DNA of 19,912 bases from RGIG4608 sp045651165 (lineage in GTDB: Bacteria > Bacillota > Clostridia > Oscillospirales > CAG-272), in the NCBI GenBank assembly GCA_045651165.1, contig JAZRRX010000025.1:1-19912 (forward strand), in the 5' to 3' direction. The notes beneath the pieces were generated by a model, which ran no database searches, was not told where the DNA came from, and saw only the letters and a list, made by a program, of their open reading frames with translations. Made by a program: the position numbers and the translations under genes. This document shows, piece by piece, positions 7,930 to 14,536 of this stretch (position 1 is the stretch's first letter; the number at the start of each line of letters is the position of its first letter).

Positions 7930-9555
7930 TTAATACATTCCGCCCATGCCTGCGGGAGCAGCGGGTGCGGGGGTTTCTTCTTTTTTGTCGGAGACAACGC
8001 TTTCGGTTGTGAGGATTGTGGAAGCAATTGAAGCGGCATTCTGAAGGGCAGAGCGAGTAACCTTTGTGGGGTCAACAATACCACTTGCGACCATATCGCA
8101 ATATTCTTCTTTATAAGCATCAAAGCCCCAACCGATTTTACCGGAATTTTTGATTGTGTGAACGATAACACCGCCGTCAAGACCAGCGTTTTCTGCAATC
8201 TGTCTAACGGGAGCTTCAAGTGCTTTAAGAACGATCATAACACCTGTCTTTTCATCGCCTTCAACAGTTTCTGCAACCTTTGCAACATCTGCGATAATGT
8301 TGAGATATGCAGTACCACCACCTGCAACAATGCCTTCTTCAACTGCCGCACGTGTAGCATTAAGAGCGTCTTCAATGCGGAGTTTCTTTTCCTTCATTTC
8401 AACTTCAGTAGCTGCACCAACTTTGATTACTGCAACACCACCTGAGAGTTTAGCAAGGCGTTCTTGAAGCTTTTCTTTATCAAATTCACTTGTTGTGATT
8501 TCAAGAGCATTTCTTATCTGGTGAACTCTTGCAGAAATATCATCGGGATGACCTGCGCCGTCAACGATAATTGTTGTATCCTTGTTAACCTTAACCTGAC
8601 GCGCGTGGCCAAGATATTCAATGGATGCGTCCTTAAGTTCAAGACCGATTTCGCTTGAAATTACTTCACCACCTGTGAGGATTGCGATGTCCTTAAGCAT
8701 TTCTTTTCTTCTGTCGCCAAAGCCGGGAGCTTTAACTGCAACGCAAGTAAATGTTCCGCGGAGTTTGTTGAGAACGAGAGTTGTAAGAGCTTCGCCTTCA
8801 ACGTCCTCTGCAATAATGAGGAGCTTTCTACCTGCTTGAATAACCTGCTCAAGAACAGGGAGAATCTCTTGAAGATTAGAAATCTTTTTATCTGTAATAA
8901 GAATGAGGGCATCGTCAATTACTGCTTCCATTTTATCCATATCGGTTGCCATATAGGGTGAAAGGTAACCGCGGTCAAACTGCATACCCTCAACCACTTC
9001 GCTATATGTGTCTGCGGAACGAGATTCTTCAACTGTGATAACGCCATCAGAAGTTACTTTTTCCATAGCATCTGCAATAAGCTCACCAATAAGCTCATCT
9101 CCTGCAGAAATTGTACCAACTCTTGCAATATCAGCCGAGCCGTTTACCTTCTTTGAGTTTGCAACAAGGCATTCAACAGCTCTATCAACTGCCTTTTTGA
9201 TACCCTTGCGAAGCACCATGGGATTAGCACCTGCGGTAACGTTTTTCATACCTTCACGAATAAGTGCCTGAGCAAGAACAGTAGCAGTTGTTGTGCCATC
9301 ACCAGCCGCATCATTAGTTTTTGTTGCGACCTCTTTAACGAGCTGCGCACCCATATTTTCAGCTGCATCGTCAAGTTCGATTTCCTTTGCGATGGTTACG
9401 CCGTCATTTGTGATGAGGGGAGCACCAAATTTCTTGTCAAGAACAACGTTTCTGCCCTTAGGACCAAGTGTGATTTTAACTGTATCAGCAAGCTTATCAA
9501 CGCCACGGGATAAGGCATTTCTTGCTTCTATTCCATAAATAATATCTTTTGCCAT
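7930..9555 (-). CDS. groEL: Chaperonin GroEL (Hsp60)
   Basis: ATP-driven double-ring chaperonin that encloses unfolded proteins with GroES in the cytoplasm. It is 541 residues, full family length. The N-terminus MAKDIIYG is typical, the ATP-site motif GDGTTT is at residues 85-90, and the protein ends in the usual Gly/Met-rich tail (GMGGMY). The start codon ending at 9555 follows a GGAGG at 9561-9565. It is 14 bases downstream of groES in the same operon, with a terminator just after the stop codon. No alternate paralogue is seen in the window. Confidence 0.99.
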   Translation of the reverse strand: MAKDIIYGIEARNALSRGVDKLADTVKITLGPKGRNVVLDKKFGAPLITNDGVTIAKEIELDDAAENMGAQLVKEVATKTNDAAGDGTTTATVLAQALIREGMKNVTAGANPMVLRKGIKKAVDRAVECLVANSKKVNGSADIARVGTISAGDELIGELIADAMEKVTSDGVITVEESRSADTYSEVVEGMQFDRGYLSPYMATDMDKMEAVIDDALILITDKKISNLQEILPVLEQVIQAGRKLLIIAEDVEGEALTTLVLNKLRGTFTCVAVKAPGFGDRRKEMLKDIAILTGGEVISSEIGLELKDASIEYLGHARQVKVNKDTTIIVDGAGHPDDISARVHQIRNALEITTSEFDKEKLQERLAKLSGGVAVIKVGAATEVEMKEKKLRIEDALNATRAAVEEGIVAGGGTAYLNIIADVAKVAETVEGDEKTGVMIVLKALEAPVRQIAENAGLDGGVIVHTIKNSGKIGWGFDAYKEEYCDMVASGIVDPTKVTRSALQNAASIASTILTTESVVSDKKEETPAPAAPAGMGGMY

Positions 9556-9569
9556 AATAACCTCCGAAA

Positions 9570-9854
9570 TTATTCAACTATTGCGAGAATATCGCTCTGT
9601 TTTACAATAATATATTCAATGCCGTCTGCTTTTACTTCAGTTCCTGAATATTTGCTTGTGATAACCTTGTCTCCAACTTTAACAGTCATTTCAACATTGT
9701 GTCCGTCAACAAGACCACCGGGGCCAACTGCAACAACCTCAGCAATCTGTGGTTTTTCTTGTGCAGAAGCGGTAAGAATAAGACCTGATTTTGTTTTTTC
9801 TTCAGCAGCAACGAGTTTAATTACAACTCTATCAGCAAGTGGTTTAATTGTCAT
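9570..9854 (-). CDS. groES: Co-chaperonin GroES (Hsp10)
   Basis: Seven-subunit lid of the GroEL chamber. It is 94 residues, the normal length, starting MTIKPLADRVVIK. An in-frame ATG ten codons upstream (9884) exists, but the GGAGG at 9861-9865 lies inside that extension and sits seven bases before the ATG at 9854, so 9854 is the start. The mobile loop region (about residues 15-30, AEEKTKSGLILTASAQEKPQ) and the central GGLVDG turn are present. First gene of the groESL operon. Confidence 0.98.
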   Translation of the reverse strand: MTIKPLADRVVIKLVAAEEKTKSGLILTASAQEKPQIAEVVAVGPGGLVDGHNVEMTVKVGDKVITSKYSGTEVKADGIEYIIVKQSDILAIVE

Positions 9855-9906
9855 AATATATCCTCCAAATACGAGTAAATTCATAATATTTTATGCTAAC
9901 TTTATT

Positions 9907-9935
9907 ATTATATCATAAATTTTTCAAAAATACAA
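9907..9935 (-). promoter_or_regulatory. groESL promoter
   Basis: On the minus strand TTGTAT (9930-9935), a 17-base spacer and TGA-TATAAT (9907-9912), a vegetative promoter with extended -10. The leader before groES is about 45 nt. It lacks a CIRCE inverted repeat: a lone TTAGCA at 9894-9899 has no GAGTGCTAA partner. Instead a small CATAA/TTATG inverted repeat lies at 9882-9895. Confidence 0.68.
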
Positions 9936-9970
9936 TAAGATATAGAAAAAAGATGATAAAGAGGTAAAAA

Positions 9971-11317
9971 ATGGATATTATTAATAAATATTTATCGGGG
10001 ACACTCGTGCCGATAGCACTATTTTTTTATTCTGTGTTCTTTTTAATAAAGCTTCACGGTAGTCCGATTATTAATCCTTTGATAGTTATAAAGTCAATTT
10101 TCAAAAAGAAAAGTGAAAACGGAATATCACCAATAAAAGCAGTTATATTTGCCCTTGCAGGCACGCTTGGTGTTGGTAACATTTTGGGTGTCGCATCTGC
10201 TATTGCTTTGGGAGGGGCAGGGGCGGTATTTTGGATGTGGGTGAGTGCCTTTCTTGCCATGATATTAAAGTATAGTGAAGTTGTGTTGGCAATATTACAC
10301 CGAAGGACAAGAAATGGTGAAAACTACGGTGGTGCGATGTATTATATGAAAGATTTTTTTGCATCCAAGAAAAAGAATTTTATAGGTATTATTTATACAT
10401 TCATTTTTACTGCACTGTGTCTTGTGAATGGCTTTACAATGGGATCTATAATTCAGTCTAATGCTATTGCAAAATCCTTTGCAACAAGTGGAAATATCAA
10501 TGCTTTAGTGGTTGGCGTAATTCTCGCAATTTTATCGATAATTGTCTTTTTATTCAACGGCAAAAAGGTATTTTCACTATGTGAAAAGTTAGTTCCTTTT
10601 GTAAGCATTCTTTATGTTGCAATGTGTTTAATTGTTGTCTTTAAATCTTATGAAAGAGTGCCAAACGTATTCTCTGAAATATTCAAAGACGCGTTTTCAA
10701 TAACCGCAATAAGCGGTGGCGGAGTTGGATTTTTGGTTTCAAATGCTTTGAGATATGGTACAATAAGGGGACTTTTTTCCAACGAGGCAGGGTGTGGAAC
10801 ATCTCCCATAGCTCATGCCACATCAAATACAAATTCAGCTTGCGAGCAAGGTTTTTTAGGCATAATTGAAGTTTTTATAGATACAATTATTGTATGTACA
10901 GTAACGGCTCTTGTCATCTTGCTAAATAAAGAAGTCGCATTTGAATTTATTCAAGAGCCGATGATAATGGTTTTTTCTGCTTTTTCCGTTTCACTCGGTA
11001 ATATTTCCCATGTGCTTCTTAGTCTTTCGGTATTTTTGTTTGCTTTTGCAACCATAATTTGCTGGGGATATTATGGAAAAGAGTGCCTTTACTTTATCAA
11101 AAAGGATAAAAAAACAGAAAAATGCTATTATTGTTTTTATATAATTACGGTGTTTATCGGTGCATTAATTTCACTTGATATGATATGGCAATTAGCCGAT
11201 TTTGCCGTTGGCGTTATGACATTGATGAATTTATTTATCCTTGGAAAAATGAATAAAGAAATCAAAAAAGAAACCTTTAAATATTTTAAAAAAAGAGCTT
11301 CCCTAAGGAAGCTCTAA
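9971..11317 (+). CDS. Alanine/glycine:cation symporter, AGCS family
   Basis: Integral membrane protein of 448 residues with about ten to eleven hydrophobic segments, importing alanine, glycine or a related small amino acid with Na+ or H+. The family signature GGAGAVFWMW followed by VSAFLAMILKYSEVVLA is at residues 81-107. The second conserved block, RGLFSNEAGCGTSPIAHA, begins near residue 266, with FIDTIIVCTVTALVILL shortly after. Substrate preference cannot be read from sequence; relatives include AlsT (glutamine) and DagA. The start at 9971 follows GAGG at 9961-9964. I see no convincing -35/-10 pair for it in the 116 bases shared with groES. The last codons (residues about 440-448, with RASLRKL) coincide with a hairpin that terminates the convergent gene, so the C-terminal tail is shaped by that element. 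Confidence 0.93.
   Translation: MDIINKYLSGTLVPIALFFYSVFFLIKLHGSPIINPLIVIKSIFKKKSENGISPIKAVIFALAGTLGVGNILGVASAIALGGAGAVFWMWVSAFLAMILKYSEVVLAILHRRTRNGENYGGAMYYMKDFFASKKKNFIGIIYTFIFTALCLVNGFTMGSIIQSNAIAKSFATSGNINALVVGVILAILSIIVFLFNGKKVFSLCEKLVPFVSILYVAMCLIVVFKSYERVPNVFSEIFKDAFSITAISGGGVGFLVSNALRYGTIRGLFSNEAGCGTSPIAHATSNTNSACEQGFLGIIEVFIDTIIVCTVTALVILLNKEVAFEFIQEPMIMVFSAFSVSLGNISHVLLSLSVFLFAFATIICWGYYGKECLYFIKKDKKTEKCYYCFYIITVFIGALISLDMIWQLADFAVGVMTLMNLFILGKMNKEIKKETFKYFKKRASLRKL
11287..11315 (-). terminator. Terminator of homoserine dehydrogenase, inside the 3' end of the symporter gene
   Basis: Perfect 9-bp stem 11294-11302 with 11307-11315 and a 4-base loop. Read on the minus strand the hairpin is followed by seven T residues, a strong intrinsic terminator just after the hom stop codon (11321). 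On the plus strand there is only an A-run, so it is a poor terminator for the symporter. Confidence 0.85.
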
Positions 11318-11320
11318 AAA

Positions 11321-12502
11321 TTAGACTATAGGATAGATTTTGTATGGTTTATTAAATGAATCTGCATAGGATACGCATTCACTATTGTTAATTGCATCGG
11401 TGATGATTGCACTCTTGTTTACTGATGAAACGTAAGTGCCATCACTTGCTTGTCCGTTAAGAATAACGCACCACTTTGTGATAAAGGAATTGGAGTCTGC
11501 AATGTCGTCATCAGTTGCATTTGCCCAACTGATAAGAGGCAACTGCTCGTTGCTCATTTTTTCCACAATATCCATAATGTCGGCAACAACTGCACTAGCA
11601 GTAGGGAGCTTGCCCGCACCCTTACCGTAGAAAAGCACTTTGTCAAGCATATTTGCGCCAACCAAAATTCCATTATATACATCAGAAATATGTGCCAATG
11701 GATTTGAAAGAGGAACAAATCTTGGTGAAACGGAAGCATATATTTTGCCATTTACTTGCTCTGCGTGACCGATAAGTTTGATGGTATGTCCAAGTGCTTT
11801 TGCAACCTCAAAATCTTCGGATGTAATATCAGTAATACCCTTGCAAGAAATCTTTTCAGGAGAAATACATTTACCAAATGAAAGGGAAGAAAGAATAACT
11901 ATCTTTCTTGCGGCATCAAGTCCTTCGACATCGGCACTTGGATTTGCTTCAGCATATCCCTTTGCCTGTGCGTCTTTAAGGGCATCTGCAAAAGATGTTC
12001 CATTTTCATTCATTTGTGTGAGAATATAGTTTGTTGTACCATTAAGAATACCATCAATGGATGTGATTTTGTTTGAAACCAAGTCGTTATTGATTGGACG
12101 AATAATCGGTATTCCACCACCAACACTTGCTTCAAACAGGTATCTAACATTGTTTTGTGCTGCAATCTCCAAAAGTTCAGTGCCAAAGCGTGCAACAACC
12201 TCTTTGTTTGATGTTACTACGTTTTTACCTGCAAGCAAGGCTGCCTTTGAAAAATCATACGCGGGGTGTGATCCACCCATCATCTCAGCAACTATAGAAA
12301 TTTCGGGGTCATTTAAGATAATATCAAAATTGTGAATTACCTTGTCGGCAAAAGGTGAATTGGGGAAATCTCTTAAATCAAGAATATATTTAATCTCAAT
12401 AGTTTCACCAAGTTTTTTCTCGATAAGGTGTTTGTTTTCTGTTAGAACCTCGGCAACGCCACTTCCAACAACACCAAATCCCAAAATAGCAATTTTCTTC
12501 AT
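11321..12502 (-). CDS. hom: Homoserine dehydrogenase
   Basis: Reduces aspartate semialdehyde to homoserine with NAD(P)H, the branch step to threonine and methionine. It is 393 residues. The Rossmann nucleotide site is ILGFGVVGSGV (6-16). NKEVV places a conserved Lys at 100. GGGIPIIRP (128-136) and GILNGTTNYILT (151-162) follow, and GYAEANPSADVEGLDAARK (182-200) carries the Glu185, Asp196 and Lys200 that match the catalytic residues of the yeast enzyme by spacing. The start is taken at 12502, because the GGAG at 12509-12512 would lie inside the reading frame of the upstream ATG (12514). After the catalytic domain only about 60 residues remain and they do not look like a standard ACT domain, so threonine feedback is uncertain. 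No thrB, thrC or aspartokinase adjoins it. Confidence 0.95.
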   Translation of the reverse strand: MKKIAILGFGVVGSGVAEVLTENKHLIEKKLGETIEIKYILDLRDFPNSPFADKVIHNFDIILNDPEISIVAEMMGGSHPAYDFSKAALLAGKNVVTSNKEVVARFGTELLEIAAQNNVRYLFEASVGGGIPIIRPINNDLVSNKITSIDGILNGTTNYILTQMNENGTSFADALKDAQAKGYAEANPSADVEGLDAARKIVILSSLSFGKCISPEKISCKGITDITSEDFEVAKALGHTIKLIGHAEQVNGKIYASVSPRFVPLSNPLAHISDVYNGILVGANMLDKVLFYGKGAGKLPTASAVVADIMDIVEKMSNEQLPLISWANATDDDIADSNSFITKWCVILNGQASDGTYVSSVNKSAIITDAINNSECVSYADSFNKPYKIYPIV

Positions 12503-12553
12503 AAAAATCTCCATTTCATATCAAAAATTGACAAATTAATTATAATTAACAAT

Positions 12554-12582
12554 ATCATACCACAAAAATATATAAAAAGCAA
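12554..12582 (-). promoter_or_regulatory. Promoter of homoserine dehydrogenase
   Basis: Minus strand: TTGCTT (12577-12582), 17 bases, TGG-TATGAT (12554-12559), an extended -10 with a weak -35. About 45 bases from the predicted start point to the start codon, with no attenuator, T-box or riboswitch fold visible. Confidence 0.55.
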
Positions 12583-12591
12583 ATAAAACTA

Positions 12592-12619
12592 TTGAAAAAA
12601 ATAAAATTTATGGTAAAAT
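12592..12619 (+). promoter_or_regulatory. Promoter of the DUF4364 gene
   Basis: TTGAAA (12592-12597), 16 bases, then TGG-TAAAAT (12614-12619), an extended -10. It lies back to back with the hom promoter; the two -35 boxes are only about ten bases apart. Confidence 0.5.
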
Positions 12620-12659
12620 ATATTTGTATATAAGTTTTTAAGTATGTGGAGGAGAAAAA

Positions 12660-13214
12660 ATGGCTTCAAGTGCTATAGGTAGCAAAAGAAATGTAAAGAT
12701 ATTTGTACTCTATCTTATGGAGAATATTAACTACCCATTGGATTATGCTACATTGAACGATATTATTATGCAGACCGATTACGTAATGTATCTTGATTTT
12801 GCAGAAAGTTTTCATGAAATGATGGATGCAGGTCTTATCCTTGAGGTGAATGGGGAAGAAGAAAATATACCCATGTATGTGGTTTCTGAAAAGGGAAAGG
12901 TAGTTGCAAGAGAATTGAATTCTGATATTCTCACTTCAATTCTTGATAAGAGCTTGTCAGCAGCGCTTCGTTATCTTGATTTCAAAAAGCGTGGAGTTGA
13001 GGCAAAAGCAATTATAGAGAAGCGTGATGACGGTAGATATGAGATTGAGTGCAAAATGATTGAAAAGGGAGAATTAATTTATTCCACCAAGGTAATTGTT
13101 GACACTCTTGCAAGGGCTGAACGTATGAAAGAGAACTTTTATTCAAGACCAGAGGGTATATATAAGGCAACCATGGCTCTTTTGGCGGGTAATGTAAACT
13201 TTTTGCTTGACTGA
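12660..13214 (+). CDS. DUF4364 family protein, probable winged-helix DNA-binding protein
   Basis: 184 residues, soluble, no signal or membrane segment. The N-terminal half (about residues 8-90: NVKIFVLYLMENINYPLDYATLNDII, FAESFHEMMDAGLIL, YVVSEKGKVVAREL) reads as a winged helix-turn-helix like that of MarR/PadR-type regulators, with the pattern 'dLVExGLI ... YxiTekGk'. The C-terminal half is mixed alpha/beta and would fit a dimerisation or sensor domain. It resembles the clostridial family DUF4364, for which I know no established role. AGGAG before the ATG is strong (GGAGGAG at 12648-12654). It is divergent from hom with closely packed promoters, so regulation of hom is conceivable but unproven. 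No terminator is obvious between it and the next gene. Confidence 0.8.
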   Translation: MASSAIGSKRNVKIFVLYLMENINYPLDYATLNDIIMQTDYVMYLDFAESFHEMMDAGLILEVNGEEENIPMYVVSEKGKVVARELNSDILTSILDKSLSAALRYLDFKKRGVEAKAIIEKRDDGRYEIECKMIEKGELIYSTKVIVDTLARAERMKENFYSRPEGIYKATMALLAGNVNFLLD

Positions 13215-13282
13215 TTTTTGGTAAATTGTTATAAAAATTGTTTAAAAAATATAAAAATTTCAGAAAAATCGACAAATTTTTG

Positions 13283-13310
13283 TTGACATTTTAGAAAAAT
13301 ATAGTATAAT
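13283..13310 (+). promoter_or_regulatory. Promoter of the sigma-factor gene
   Basis: TTGACA (13283-13288), 16-base spacer, TATAAT (13305-13310): both boxes match the vegetative consensus exactly. Predicted leader about 35 nt. An imperfect inverted repeat at about 13269-13286 overlaps the -35. Confidence 0.8.
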
Positions 13311-13350
13311 TGTATGTAGTGTTAGTGTTTTTTACGAATGGAAGTATGGT

Positions 13351-13938
13351 ATGAGAGAAAAAACAATCAAAAAAACTGAAGAAATCAATGAATTGATTGA
13401 GCTTGTGGTTTCAGGCGACTCTGATGCATTTACAAAGCTTGTTGAAATTTATAATCCATTGTTGAAAAAAATACTTAATGCCTATACTACTGAAGAAATG
13501 TCAAAAGAGGACGTTGAAGACCTTAGCCAAGAAGAGCTTATTGCTTTTTATCGCGCAATAATCAATTTTGATAAGGAACAAACTGACGTTGAATTTGGAC
13601 TTTACGCAAAAATTTGCATTACGAATAGTATGATTTCTTACAAGCGTGCTGCTGCCAAGAAATCTAATGAATCTCTTATCGGTGATGAAGAAATGAATAG
13701 TATCACCGACCCTGAGGGAGAGGTTTCTAAGTTTTTTGAAATGCGAGAGAGCGAAAGAGAACTTGGGCAACAGATTGAGAAAACTCTCTCCGACTATGAA
13801 AACGAGGTTTGGTCTTATTATGTAAATGGTTGCTCTACTAAAGAGATTGCCATAAAGCTAAACTCGAACGAGAAATCAATTGATAATGCTATTTTTAGAA
13901 TTAGAAAAAAGTTAAAAACTCTGCTAATAGCAGATTGA
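13351..13938 (+). CDS. RNA polymerase sigma-70 family factor, SigH-like
   Basis: 195 residues. Region 2 is at about 20-105: DAFTKLVEIYNPLLKKIL, then the core-binding and -10 segment EDVEDLSQEELIAFYRAIINFD and FGLYAKICITNSMISYKRAA. Region 4 is at about 147-193: LSDYENEVWSYYVNGCSTKEIAIKLNSNEKSIDNAIFRIRKKL, whose 'KSIDNA-xR-xKKL' ending is characteristic of SigH, the transition-state and early-sporulation sigma factor of Bacillus and Clostridia (about 218 residues). It is shorter and divergent, so it may be SigH itself, a paralogue, or another sigma of the same branch. No anti-sigma gene follows. The start at 13351 has only a modest GGAAG upstream; nearby ATGs are out of frame. The sigma-family call is secure; the SigH subtype is tentative. 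Confidence 0.88.
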   Translation: MREKTIKKTEEINELIELVVSGDSDAFTKLVEIYNPLLKKILNAYTTEEMSKEDVEDLSQEELIAFYRAIINFDKEQTDVEFGLYAKICITNSMISYKRAAAKKSNESLIGDEEMNSITDPEGEVSKFFEMRESERELGQQIEKTLSDYENEVWSYYVNGCSTKEIAIKLNSNEKSIDNAIFRIRKKLKTLLIAD

Positions 13939-13942
13939 TATA

Positions 13943-14005
13943 TACCCGTTTAGCTTAAACAAAGCGCTCGAAAGAGAGATGTCGGTTAAAATCCGTCAAG
14001 GGCAA
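13943..14005 (+). ncRNA. tRNA-like (cloverleaf-like) element between sigma factor and zinc-ribbon genes
   Basis: Four short helices occur in tRNA order. Outer stem: CCC 13945-13947 with GGG 14000-14002, five of seven acceptor positions pairing. D-arm: GCTT 13953-13956 with AAGC 13962-13965, preceded by TTA. A short hairpin CTC-GAAA-GAG sits at 13967-13976. T-arm: 13981-13985 with 13993-13997 (4 of 5 pairs) has the 7-base loop TTAAAAT, one base from a standard TTCAAAT loop. It lacks a proper anticodon stem-loop, an intact acceptor stem and a CCA end, so it is not a functional tRNA. It could be a tRNA-mimicking leader of the zinc-ribbon gene, a decayed tRNA, or chance folding. Confidence 0.35.
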
Positions 14006-14037
14006 TAAAAAATACCAATCAAAGTGAGGACGAACCC

Positions 14038-14355
14038 ATGTACGAAAACGAAGAAAAAGTTGTAGAAGCAGTTGAATTTCAGGATGAGACACTTGTTTGC
14101 AAGGATTGTGGAAACGAATTTGTATTCACAGCTGGTGAACAGGCATTCTACAAAGAAAAGGGATTTGTGAACAAACCCAAAGCTTGCAAGGCATGCCGCT
14201 ATGCTAAGAAAAACGCACAGAAAGAGCCTAGAGAATACTTCACAGTAACATGCTCTGAATGTGGCGGAGAAGCAAAGGTAACCTTCCAGCCCTCAGAAGA
14301 CAGACCTGTTTATTGCAGTGAATGTTTCGCAAAGAGAAGACAGGCTAGAGATTAA
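14038..14355 (+). CDS. Double zinc-ribbon protein
   Basis: 105 residues with eight cysteines in four CXXC pairs: Cys21/24 with Cys50/53, and Cys72/75 with Cys93/96, giving two zinc-ribbon modules. The first (ETLVCKDCGNEFVFTAGEQ, then KACKACR) matches the small zinc-binding domain often annotated as probable zinc-ribbon (zf-trcl-like). The second (VTCSECGGEAKVTF, RPVYCSECF) matches a CXXC-x17-CXXC module found in the same proteins. The tail is basic (AKRRQARD), suiting nucleic-acid or ribosome binding. GAGG at 14026-14029 is eight bases before the ATG. It is 99 bases after the sigma-factor gene with no terminator or clear promoter between, so probably co-transcribed; the structured leader precedes it. 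Function is unknown; no gene symbol applies. Confidence 0.88.
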   Translation: MYENEEKVVEAVEFQDETLVCKDCGNEFVFTAGEQAFYKEKGFVNKPKACKACRYAKKNAQKEPREYFTVTCSECGGEAKVTFQPSEDRPVYCSECFAKRRQARD

Positions 14356-14410
14356 TATAGATTTTAATTAAGAATTTAATTACATATATATAAATTGCTA
14401 AAGGTTTTCT

Positions 14411-14447
14411 AAAAAAAGCAAGGGGATTTTTCCCCTTGCTTTTTTTG
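14411..14447 (+). terminator. Terminator after the zinc-ribbon gene
   Basis: 10-bp perfect stem 14417-14426 with 14431-14440 (AGCAAGGGGA / TCCCCTTGCT), TTTT loop, followed by a T-run. Ends the sigma-factor/zinc-ribbon transcription unit. Confidence 0.92.
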
Positions 14448-14479
14448 TGTGAAAAAGTAAAAAATTTAAAAAAATATAG

Positions 14480-14508
14480 TTGAAATCTTTTGCTTTATGT
14501 GATATAAT
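14480..14508 (+). promoter_or_regulatory. Promoter of the MATE exporter gene
   Basis: TTGAAA (14480-14485), 17 bases, TGA-TATAAT (14503-14508). Near-consensus with extended -10, about 28 bases before the start codon. Confidence 0.75.
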
Positions 14509-14536
14509 TTATAGACTTTTATTTTGAGGTGAAAAG

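Noticed and set aside
8158..9538. Several 60-95 codon plus-strand frames antisense to groEL
   Set aside because: Shadows of the highly biased groEL coding sequence without start signals.
9570..9884. Longer groES starting at 9884
   Set aside because: The extension contains the ribosome binding site of the 9854 start and is foreign to the family N-terminus.
9882..9900. CIRCE heat-shock operator before groES
   Set aside because: Only TTAGCA of the left arm is present; no GAGTGCTAA partner at any reasonable spacing.
13921..13933. Small hairpin CTGCT-AAT-AGCAG at the end of the sigma-factor gene as a terminator
   Set aside because: Only five base pairs and no following T-run.
13943..14005. Functional tRNA gene
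   Set aside because: No anticodon stem-loop, mismatched acceptor stem, no CCA, and A replaces the conserved C in the T-loop. Kept only as a tRNA-like element.
14016..14028. 13-base repeat CAATCAAAGTGAG shared with 17425-17437
   Set aside because: An exact match of this length is expected by chance in a 20-kb AT-rich window, and the two contexts differ (ribosome binding site in one, promoter spacer in the other).
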